The position numbers were made by a program, and so were the translations under genes. The notes beneath the pieces are model-generated. The model had not been told where the DNA came from, did no database searches, and was given only the letters and a program-made list of their open reading frames with translations. A stretch of DNA of 64,000 nucleotides from Sphingobacterium sp. R2. Its GTDB lineage: Bacteria; Bacteroidota; Bacteroidia; Sphingobacteriales; Sphingobacteriaceae. Of the stretch, positions 54,144-63,300 are shown piece after piece (position 1 is the stretch's first letter; every line of letters begins with the position of its first letter). Location of the stretch: NCBI RefSeq assembly GCF_040760075.1, contig NZ_CP142884.1, positions 3,906,001 through 3,970,000 of the forward strand. Direction: 5' to 3'.

Positions 54144-57100
54144 TTAGAATTTAACATTTAGGCCAAATAATACAGTCCTTGGTCTTGGATAGTAACCGAG
54201 GTCGATACCCGATACCCAACCATCTGTTCCATAACCGATCTCGGGATCCATCCCATCATATTTGGTGAACGTGAACAGGTTTTGACCTTGTACGTAGAAG
54301 CGGATCTGATTAGCATACTTCCATTTGATCAGCTTCGACAGATCATAACCTAAGGTCACATTGCTGATCCGAAGAAAGTCTCCATCCTGAATATAAAGGT
54401 CTGAAAACTGCCAATTGACATTAGTTTCCGTAACACGGGGGATCGTACTGGAAGTACCTTCCCCGGTCCATCGGTCTAATATTCGTGTGGTATAGTTTGC
54501 TTGTTTATTGGCATGATTGCGGTAAGACTGTACAATTTTGTTTCCAAGGGAACCATAGGCGTTCACCGAGAAATCAAATCCTTTATAATCCAGTCCAATA
54601 TTAAATCCATAGGTAAAATTAGGCATGCCCACGCCCAAATTTGTCTTATCCGAGGCATTGATAATACCATCGTTATTCTGATCTACATATTTTACATCAC
54701 CCGGTTTTACATCGGCTTGAAGGATACCTTTTCCAGCTGTTTTCCAGGCGTCGATCTCGGCTTGGTTCTGGAATAGACCGTCTGTTTTATAGCCCCAGAA
54801 GTAGCCAATGGGTAGGCCGTTTGCGGCGCGGTAAAATTCTTCCGAGTTATCGTATAACATGGCTGTCTGTCCGTGGATAATACCATCTTCAGTTGGTATC
54901 TGTCCCACCTTATTTTTGTTATAGGCACCATTTACCCCAAGACGATACTTGACTTCATTGATCTTATCCGCCCAATTTAGTCCCAGTTCCACCCCTGTAT
55001 TCTTCACGTCACCGCCATTGATAAAAGGGGGCAACGTTCCAGTTGTCGCCAAAACAGGCGCTGTAACCAGCCAGTTTTTCGTCTTTTTGACATAAAAGTC
55101 GGCAACAACATCCAGACGGCTGTTCGCAAATTTGGCATCAAATCCGATATTGGTCTGTTCGGAAGTTTCCCAGGTCAGATTCGGATTGGACAAGCGGCTC
55201 GGATAGGCCCCAGCGATATTATTGTTGCTCGTTCCAAAAACATAATGTGCGCCGGGGTTGGACGATGTAATGCCTGTTGAGGTACTGATGGGTGCCGCAT
55301 ATTGAAAATCAGCGATATCCTGATTACCCACTTGCCCCCATGAAGCACGGAGTTTAAAGAAGTTTACAGCCGCTAAATGTTCTTTAAAAAACTCTTCCGA
55401 AGAAATTACCCAGCCTGCCGACACCGAAGGGAAATATCCCCAGCGGTTGCTGCGCGAAAATTTAGAGGATCCATCTGCACGCAATGTCGCATTCAACAGG
55501 TACTTTTCCTTATAATTGTAACCCAGCCGTCCAAAGTACGAGACTCTACGGGTGATGTTCTCAGGCTTTCCAGACACCGTACGCGTTTCGACGACGTTCC
55601 CTTTTTCATCCAGGTGTGCCTGGCCTGTGGTATTGTCCAAGTAAGCATGTGCAAAATCATTGAACTGCGAAAGTAGATTCCAGTTGGACCCCGAAAGGTA
55701 AGTTCCCTGGTAACGTAGCGATTCCATACCGACCATGGCCGAAAAACGATGATCCGTATGGATATCAAAGTCATAGGAAGCGGTATTTGTCCAGGTCAGC
55801 GTATGACCTTTGCTCATGTTCTGTGAGGTTGTTGTATGATCTTGGTTGTAGGTGTAGATGGAGAAGCGGTACAAGGGCGTAAAACTTCTGTATTCTGAAG
55901 CATAATAGTTAAATCCCAGCAATGACCGGACCTTTAGGCCTTTGATTGGTTCGATTTCCGCAAAGATATCGGCCAATAATTTTTGGCCATCATTGGCGTT
56001 GTTCGAATTGGTCATCATCACCCCATATGGATTGCTGTCCCCATTGTACCAAGGTGAATTGGAAGTATCATTGAAAGGACTTCCGTACAAGCCGTTGTCT
56101 GAATACACCGGTGACAAAGGCGAAGTGGCAAACGCACCGCGCAGCGTATTGCTGTACTGATTGCCGACACTGATGCCTCGATTTTTGATGTAGTTAAAGT
56201 TGAGGTGCTGACCTATTTTCACAACGTTATCAAAGAGTTTATGTTCCGAATTCGTCCGAAAACCATAACGCTGATAGTTGGAAACGTCTTTACCGCCTAC
56301 AATACCCTCCTGACCAATATAATTCATCGATAAGGCGTAGGTGGATTTTTCATTGCCGCCGGTCAGGGCAACATTGTAATTGTCCATTTTTGCATTATCC
56401 TTGAACATATAATCCATCCAATTGGTATTGGCCAGACCGTCCATGCCGTTAAAATCAATCAGCGCGGCCCCCGAATTCAGCGATTGCTCATTCATGATCA
56501 GCTTGTACTGATCTGCATCCAGCAATTTTGCTTTACGCGAAACGTTCTGAATGCCCGTATAGCCATCAAACGACAGCACATTTTTTCCCGCAGTCCCCAT
56601 TTTGGTGGTGACCAGGATAACCCCATTGGCAGCTTGCGAACCATAGATGGCGGCCGAAGCTGCGTCTTTCAGTACGTCGATAGATTGGATATCGGCCGCA
56701 TTCAAGACCGAAATATCCCCTCCCGGAACGCCGTCGATGACATACAAGGGGCCCGAATTACCGATTGTTCCCAGCCCGCGGACGACGACCTTCATATCTG
56801 CTCCCGGCTGACCGGAAGTTGATGTAATGGATACACCCGGTGCTTGCCCCTGAAGCGACTGCAGCGGGTTCAATTGATTGCGTTTCTGCAGTTCTTCACC
56901 CTCCACCTTCAAATTGGCGCCTGTATTCAGTTTTTTCTTTTGTACACCGTAGCCAATGACCACCACCTCTTCGAGATCGGAAGCTTGCGGCTGTAGGCGG
57001 ATCACCATATTGGGCCCCGTAATTTTAACTTCCTCCGTTTTGTACCCTACGTAAGTAATGGTCAATATCGTCCCTGTGCTGGCTGCAATAGAAAACTTGC

Positions 57101-57281
57101 CCGATTCATCGCTGCTCGTTGAAATCTTCTGATTCTTTACGCTGATACTCGCGCCCCCGATCGGCAATCCTGAATCAGCCGAAACAATCGATCCGGTGAA
57201 GGATTGTGCCCAGACCAAAGAGGTCACGCTGGTCATGACAACGACCGCCATGCCCCTGCTCAACAATTGTTTGCTTATCAT
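54144..57281 (-). CDS. SusC-like TonB-linked outer-membrane transporter (second locus)
   Basis: 1045 aa. Signal peptide ends VWAQ, then carboxypeptidase-regulatory-like domain (SFTGSIVSADSGLPIGGASI...). TonB box EEVVVIGYGVQKKK. Plug: LQSLQGQAPGVSITSTSGQPGADMKVVVRGLGTI, YVIDGVPGGDIS, SAAIYGSQAANGVILVTTK. The barrel ends TVLFGLNVKF. It imports the oligosaccharide released at the surface by the locus enzymes. It is the second gene of the locus after GH31 (29-bp gap). Confidence 0.94.
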   Translation of the reverse strand: MISKQLLSRGMAVVVMTSVTSLVWAQSFTGSIVSADSGLPIGGASISVKNQKISTSSDESGKFSIAASTGTILTITYVGYKTEEVKITGPNMVIRLQPQASDLEEVVVIGYGVQKKKLNTGANLKVEGEELQKRNQLNPLQSLQGQAPGVSITSTSGQPGADMKVVVRGLGTIGNSGPLYVIDGVPGGDISVLNAADIQSIDVLKDAASAAIYGSQAANGVILVTTKMGTAGKNVLSFDGYTGIQNVSRKAKLLDADQYKLIMNEQSLNSGAALIDFNGMDGLANTNWMDYMFKDNAKMDNYNVALTGGNEKSTYALSMNYIGQEGIVGGKDVSNYQRYGFRTNSEHKLFDNVVKIGQHLNFNYIKNRGISVGNQYSNTLRGAFATSPLSPVYSDNGLYGSPFNDTSNSPWYNGDSNPYGVMMTNSNNANDGQKLLADIFAEIEPIKGLKVRSLLGFNYYASEYRSFTPLYRFSIYTYNQDHTTTSQNMSKGHTLTWTNTASYDFDIHTDHRFSAMVGMESLRYQGTYLSGSNWNLLSQFNDFAHAYLDNTTGQAHLDEKGNVVETRTVSGKPENITRRVSYFGRLGYNYKEKYLLNATLRADGSSKFSRSNRWGYFPSVSAGWVISSEEFFKEHLAAVNFFKLRASWGQVGNQDIADFQYAAPISTSTGITSSNPGAHYVFGTSNNNIAGAYPSRLSNPNLTWETSEQTNIGFDAKFANSRLDVVADFYVKKTKNWLVTAPVLATTGTLPPFINGGDVKNTGVELGLNWADKINEVKYRLGVNGAYNKNKVGQIPTEDGIIHGQTAMLYDNSEEFYRAANGLPIGYFWGYKTDGLFQNQAEIDAWKTAGKGILQADVKPGDVKYVDQNNDGIINASDKTNLGVGMPNFTYGFNIGLDYKGFDFSVNAYGSLGNKIVQSYRNHANKQANYTTRILDRWTGEGTSSTIPRVTETNVNWQFSDLYIQDGDFLRISNVTLGYDLSKLIKWKYANQIRFYVQGQNLFTFTKYDGMDPEIGYGTDGWVSGIDLGYYPRPRTVLFGLNVKF

Positions 57282-57309
57282 ATGTCTTGATTTATAAATT
57301 GGTTTTTTA

Positions 57310-60174
57310 TTATTTTAATTTGACCTGCAAGGCTTTGCCTGTATAGGTTACCACTGTTGATTTTGCTGATGAAACATCCAGTCCGACGGCGTTGCTGTCG
57401 CTGACGAAAATGATATTGAACTTTCTTTTGGTCAGCATGCCGTCGAAATCTCCCTGACGGCTGGCCAAAGACAGTATTTGTGCAGAATTGTCATAGCTGA
57501 AATCAATGCGGCTATATTTCCCTTTTTCATAATTATAATTGCTCCCTTCGTCTTCATAGAGTGAAAACTGACCGTTTGCTCCGGCATAGATATAAAGATC
57601 CAGCACATCCGGCTTTTTCTCGGCCGTATACTGCATGACAGGCCCAATGGGTACTATTGCTCCGGCTCTGACATAAACAGGGATACGTTCGTATGGTGCT
57701 GCAACAACCAGATCCTGCCCGCCTGCTACCATCTTGCCACTGTATAAATCATACCAGCTGGCTCCTTTTGGAAAGTGTATCTTGCGTGAGGTCGCTCCTT
57801 TTTCAGTGACTGGACTGATGAGCAAGGATGATCCCCAAAGGTATTGGTCGTTGCTCTGGAATCCATCATTGTCCTGCGGGAAATCCATGGCAAGTCCACG
57901 TATCATCGAATAGTCTTCAAAAAAAGTCTTCGCGGCAAGACTATAATTATAGGCCAGTAATTTATACCGTAGATTGATCGCATAGGTCATGCTTTTATAG
58001 GCCGGATGATCCACAGGAGCGATATTATACGGCTCGCGGTAGGGATATTGTCCATGCGCCCTGAACAAAGGCAAGAATGCCCCGTATTGGTACCAGCGGC
58101 TATTTAGCTCGCGCCACTCCTCCAAGTCCGCCGCATTCGGTTTGTGAAACCTATTTTCAACCAAAAAGCCACCCGCATCCATGGTCCAATAAGGTGTCCC
58201 GGACATCGAGAAATTGATACCCCCCGCAATCTGATCTTTCATGTCATGCCATCTCGAAGCAATATCGCCGCTCCAGGCCGCCGCCGCATAGCGCTGCTGC
58301 CCTGCAAAAAAAGATCGCGTCAGAATAAATACCCGTTTGTTAGGGTCTGTTTCACGCTGGCCCTCATAGATACCCTTGGCATTTTGCAAAGGGAACGCAT
58401 TATAATAGCGAACAGATGACCCTATACTCGGCTGAAAAACTGATTTACGCTCATCCAGATCAATATTGGAGTGAATATCTGGTTCGCTGGCATCCATCCA
58501 CCAGGCATCGATCCCAATTTTGAACAGGTTGTTGTCCAACAAATTCCAGAACCCGTCGCGTGCCGCTTTGTTGAAAGGATCATAAAATGTCGAGGTATAG
58601 CCCTTTCCGATCCAGTCTTTTCTGCCATCATAAATATTTCGTGGATAGATCCATTTGTTGGCTTTAAATTCTTGGTAGACGGAAGACTCTTCATTGATTT
58701 TGGGCCAGGCCGAAATCATAATCTTAAAGTGCTGATCATGCAGCTTCTTCACCATGGCCTGAGGATCTGGGAAACGCTTTACATCAAATTTCTGGCTCCC
58801 CCAGTCATTTTCAGCCCAGTAAGACCAATCCTGCACAATATTGTCGATTGGAATCTTACGTTTGCGAAATTCAGCTGCGACCGCTTCAATTTCCGCTTGC
58901 GTCTTGTAGCGTTCTCTGCTCTGCCAAAATCCGAAGCTCCAAAGCGGCATAATCGGTGCCTTGCCGGACAAGTGGCGATAACCTGCAATGACCTCATCCA
59001 TCGATGCCCCCTGAACAAAGTAATAATCAATGGCATCGCCAGCTTCCGAATTAAAGGAAAATACATTTTTACGCACTTCTGGGATAGGGCTCTGCCAGTT
59101 TAATGTAAAATAAGATTCCCCTCCATCTGGTATCCATTCCATGCGGATCTGGTGGATCTTATCTTTCTGGAGGTCTCTCTCAATCTCAAAGGTACCTGCA
59201 TTCCAAGATTGACGCCAGCGGTCGGCGACCTGCTCCCCATCAATCCAGACTTTCATATAACCCGAATATTTAAAATGCAGCACATGTTTGCCTGTGTAGG
59301 GCGAAGAGAAACTTCCGGCATAGATGACTTTGCTTTCGGCCAGATTTACGCCCTTTGGAAACTTGTGCTGATCTGTTAGGTAGCCATAGTCAATGATCGA
59401 TTCCGGCCGGGATAGATAAACCTCTTCGCCTTTGTTCCGGTTTACATAGGTTGCTGTGAGCCACCCCGGTTCACCTTCTTTTGACTGCAGCTTAAAAGCA
59501 TTTAGGGGCAATAACGGCCGCACGTCGCCCGCTTTTGTAATGGAGTAATTGTGCCATAAAATACCATAGTTATTGGTGGACAGTAAAAAGGGGATTCCGA
59601 TTTCGGTATTATATTGCAGCAGCGAAACCTGTTTTCCGCGGTTATAGTTCATCACTGCATTCTGATGTTGGCCGAGTCCATAGATCCCTTCTTCCGCATT
59701 GACAATAAAGTCTTGGTTAATGTGATAAAATGCATCACCTTGATAACTATTGGCTAAGAAAGAACTGGAATTCCGCTTTGCTTCTTTAAAGATGGATTGC
59801 CCCTTAAGGTCAAAAAATTCCACTTTACCATTTATCAAGGAAACCACTGTCTGCATATTGGCCGTTTGTACATTTACCGTCGAGTCGGTCGAGCTTACCG
59901 CAAGTGATTTTACTTGCCGGCGCAGTGAATCGACGATCACTAAGCTTGTTTGTCCTGGTAAGGCTGCACCAGCCGGAACAGCTGTGACACGCACAATCTT
60001 GTCGGTCAAGACATCCAAATAAATATCCTGATCAATGGAGGTCTCCGAATTTTTGAAGCTGACCTTAATACCAGAAGGCATTTTTTCATAATGAGCTTTA
60101 TTGGCTTGGCTAAATCCCTGCTGTACGATTGCGAAGAGCATCAAACCACTTAAAGCGTACGTTAAGTTGCGCAT
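57310..60174 (-). CDS. Glycoside hydrolase family 31, probable alpha-xylosidase with PA14-like insert
   Basis: 954 aa, signal peptide ending GFSQ. Order: N-terminal GH31 beta-sandwich; a PA14-like insertion (about 285-365, with HVLHFKYSGYMKVWIDGEQVAD and IRMEWIPDGGESYFTLNW); then the (beta/alpha)8 barrel. Nucleophile Asp561 in AWWMDASEPD and acid/base Asp637 in WSGDIASRW. C-terminal beta domains follow (ASWYDLYSGKMVAGGQ, YEDEGSNYNYEKGKYS). The PA14 insert in this place is the hallmark of alpha-xylosidases such as BoGH31A of the Bacteroides xyloglucan locus. Specificity is inferred from that. It is the first gene of the PUL operon, behind the direct repeats at 60271-60313. Confidence 0.87.
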   Translation of the reverse strand: MRNLTYALSGLMLFAIVQQGFSQANKAHYEKMPSGIKVSFKNSETSIDQDIYLDVLTDKIVRVTAVPAGAALPGQTSLVIVDSLRRQVKSLAVSSTDSTVNVQTANMQTVVSLINGKVEFFDLKGQSIFKEAKRNSSSFLANSYQGDAFYHINQDFIVNAEEGIYGLGQHQNAVMNYNRGKQVSLLQYNTEIGIPFLLSTNNYGILWHNYSITKAGDVRPLLPLNAFKLQSKEGEPGWLTATYVNRNKGEEVYLSRPESIIDYGYLTDQHKFPKGVNLAESKVIYAGSFSSPYTGKHVLHFKYSGYMKVWIDGEQVADRWRQSWNAGTFEIERDLQKDKIHQIRMEWIPDGGESYFTLNWQSPIPEVRKNVFSFNSEAGDAIDYYFVQGASMDEVIAGYRHLSGKAPIMPLWSFGFWQSRERYKTQAEIEAVAAEFRKRKIPIDNIVQDWSYWAENDWGSQKFDVKRFPDPQAMVKKLHDQHFKIMISAWPKINEESSVYQEFKANKWIYPRNIYDGRKDWIGKGYTSTFYDPFNKAARDGFWNLLDNNLFKIGIDAWWMDASEPDIHSNIDLDERKSVFQPSIGSSVRYYNAFPLQNAKGIYEGQRETDPNKRVFILTRSFFAGQQRYAAAAWSGDIASRWHDMKDQIAGGINFSMSGTPYWTMDAGGFLVENRFHKPNAADLEEWRELNSRWYQYGAFLPLFRAHGQYPYREPYNIAPVDHPAYKSMTYAINLRYKLLAYNYSLAAKTFFEDYSMIRGLAMDFPQDNDGFQSNDQYLWGSSLLISPVTEKGATSRKIHFPKGASWYDLYSGKMVAGGQDLVVAAPYERIPVYVRAGAIVPIGPVMQYTAEKKPDVLDLYIYAGANGQFSLYEDEGSNYNYEKGKYSRIDFSYDNSAQILSLASRQGDFDGMLTKRKFNIIFVSDSNAVGLDVSSAKSTVVTYTGKALQVKLK

Positions 60175-60243
60175 TTAAATAAGATTTATTGGTTATTATA
60201 TTCCCTTGGTTATTACATGTCCTTTCCTATTGAAAGAACAGAT

Positions 60244-60251
60244 CAAATATA
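60244..60251 (-). promoter_or_regulatory. -7 element of the PUL operon promoter
   Basis: TATATTTG on the minus strand, a full match to TAnnTTTG, about 70 bp ahead of the GH31 ATG. No TTTG lies at the usual -33 distance; the first direct repeat begins there instead, as expected for an activator-dependent promoter. Confidence 0.6.
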
Positions 60252-60270
60252 AAATGCAACCGGTTGTATA

Positions 60271-60313
60271 AGGGGTATGTTTTGTTAACTTTTAGGGGTT
60301 ATTTTGTTAACTT
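60271..60313. repeat. Direct repeats upstream of the PUL operon, candidate HTCS binding sites
   Basis: Two near-identical units of 21 and 20 bp (60271-60291 and 60294-60313). Both start AGGGGT and both end in the identical 12-mer TTTTGTTAACTT (60280-60291 and 60302-60313), 22 bp apart, about two helical turns. The proximal unit lies where a -33 box should be relative to the -7 element at 60244-60251. The layout fits an AraC-type activator binding in tandem, here the HTCS encoded next door. Confidence 0.75.
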
Positions 60314-60356
60314 ATGCGGTAAGACATGCAGACGACATTGCAACTAAACCATTTAT

Positions 60357-63300
60357 TTATAAGCTTTTTCGATAAAAAGACGGCAGGTTACCAAATGCAG
60401 ATTTAAAATATTTGCTGAATTGTTTCGGATTTCCGAATCCAACTTCATAAGCGATTTCAGCCATCGATAATTTCGAGTTCTGAACCAGATGCATGGCACG
60501 CTTGAGTCGAATATGTCGGATGTATTCCATCGGTGAATAGCCTGTGATGGCAAGCACCTTTTTATAAAGCCCTACGCGGGTGAGATTCATTCTTTTGGCT
60601 AGCAGTTCGACAGAAAGCGAAGAGTCACTGAGATCCTGTTCAATTTCCTTTACAAGCAAACGGATAAACTGTTCATCAGCAGATACGATATCGGGCTGCG
60701 CCAGATTAACGTTGATCTGTTTTTTATACCGTTTTACCAACGTCTGCTGCTGATGGAGTATCTGCGCCAATTTTGAACGCAGTAGACTGATATTAAAAGG
60801 TTTGTTTATATAATCTGTTGCACCGGCCTGTAAGGCCTCCAGTTCAATCTTCTGATTGACTACCGCAGTTACAATCAGCACAGGGATATGAACCAACTTA
60901 GCCTGGGCTTTTATAAAGCGGCAAAAATCCAGTCCGCTCTCTCCAGGCAGGCTAAGATCCGTGATGACAAGATCGACCTGCTGCTTGCTTAGGATTAATT
61001 TTGCATCATTAATACTTTGTGCAGCGTGAATTAGGTAGACCGAACTCAGGGTTCGCTCCAAGTAATGAAGGAAATCAATATCATCTTCCACCAATAAAAT
61101 AGCGGGTTTATCCTGCTTACTGCTTTCGATGGGATCGGCGCTCGCTACGGCCTTATTTATGGGCAACTGAACATTAAATGTCGTCCAGTGCGCATTGCTA
61201 CTCAGCCTGATATTTCCACTCAAGAATTCGACATAGTCTTTGACAATAGAAAGCCCGATGCCTGTACCCTGATTCCGTTTTCCATTTGGCACATCCAGTT
61301 GTATGTAACGTTCAAAAACGCGGGCTTGTAAATTTTCGGGAATCGCTATACCCTGATTTTGAACTTCAATACACAGTATCTTTTCTGTTTCTTGTTCAGT
61401 GATTTCGGCACTGAATGCCACAATGCCGGATACCGGGCTAAATTTGACCGCATTTGACATCAGATTGAAAATAATGCTTTCCAATTTGTTTTTGTCAAAC
61501 CAGGACAGATATGTGTCTGGAGCGATATTGACCTGCAACGAGATCTGATTACTTTGAGCTATCCCGGCGAAGGCATCGAGCTGTTCGCGGATAAATCCCA
61601 TGAGGTCCCCATACTCTTCATTCAGTTCAAGTTCACTTTTCTCCAATTTTCTAAAGTCCAGCAGCTGGTTGACCAATTTAAGCAGGCGTTCTGCATTCTT
61701 CTTGATTAAGTTTAGGTCGGCTCTTTTTTCTGGATGCTGTTCTTCATCCAGCAGCTGCTGTGCTGGAGTTAGAATCAAGCTGATCGGAGTCCTGAATTCA
61801 TGGCTTATATTGGTAAAGAAACGTGTTTTCAACGCATCCAGTTCCTTTGCCTGTGCAGCCTGTTCCTGAGCGAGGTAAAGTTGATTACGCGTCCTGACGC
61901 GCAGTTTTGTCAAATAAAAATAAGCCCATAGGACGACTAGTATCAAACCGGCATAAAAAAGAAAGGCCATTGTTGAGCGCCAAAACGGTGGCTGTATATC
62001 GATTGTCAAAAGTAGTACACCATCTGACCAACTACTTGAATCGATAGCATGCCGAATATACAAGCTGTAGCTGCGGGTGTCCAGATTGGTAAAACTGGCC
62101 CGCATGGTTCCCGGTTCAAAATCAAACCATTCATAACTTAGACCAGCAAGCTGATATTGGTAGAGTCCATTATGTTGCTGTAGGTAGTCAAAGGTCGATA
62201 ACTCCAGCGAAATGGCATTGAGGTTGTACGGAAGCCTCAGTTCCTTAAGATTATTCAGGGCTTGATCGTAAATGACCCGACCCGAAAATTCTTCACCGAC
62301 GGCTACCCGCTTATTGAATAAATAGAGATTGGACAAAAGCGGCAAGATCAGTTCACTTTCGCGGCTAATTTTCGCAGGATCAATAAAATTGAACCCCTTT
62401 GGCCCACCAAAGACAAGCCTTCCGTCCCGCATTTTTAAAGCAGCGTTTTCATTGAATACATTCCCCTGAAGGCCCAATTCCTGCGTAAAATTGCGGATGA
62501 TAAACTTCTCTGCCTGTCCTGTACCGACAATCGCCGACAGGCCTTTGTTTGTGGAAGCCCAAACATCACCTTGATCATCGACCAAGAGTGCCAGGATTGC
62601 ATCGTCGCTAAGCCCATTTTGCTGTGTAAGATAGCTTATTTTAGTACCATCGATTACATGCAGTCCCTCTTGTGTCGCTACCCAAATACGACCGGCTTTG
62701 TCCTCATTGATATCATAAATTAGATCATTCATGAGTTTCATAGGCGAACTGGATGTATTGATATAAGTAATCTTCTCGTCGGGGGCCAACAATGCCAATC
62801 CTGTAGCTGTGCCGATCCAGAGACGTTTTTTTGAATCCTCAAATAAGACAGAGATATAATTGCTGTTGATGGTTTGGCCCTGCCGTGTATATGTTTTCGA
62901 AAACTGTGCTGTTTTTTTATCAAACAGGTACAGGCCGGTACTTAGCGTTCCTATCCATATCCGATGTTGGCTATCTTCATAGATCTCCCATACACTATCA
63001 TCATTCAATTTCCCGGGGGCCGAGTCACGGTGGAAAACCTTAAAACTTTTGCCGTCAAATCGACACATACCACCTCGATAAGTTCCGATCCACAGCTTAT
63101 CTTCCGTATCCAGCAATAAGGAAACAATCACGTTGGAGCTCAAACTGTTGGGATCCTGAGGATCATGCAGGTATTGCGTGAATGTTTTCTGACTGATATT
63201 ATAATAGAGCAATCCCCCACCGTTTGTCCCGATCCATAGATTACCCTTTCGATCCTGTACAAACTTATTGACATCGTCAAAGGGAAGCGATTTAGGAAGC

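Noticed and set aside
58471..59103. 210-codon frame antisense to the GH31 gene
   Set aside because: It lies wholly inside a clearly coding GH31 region on the other strand and shows no domain; a shadow of G+C-richer codons.
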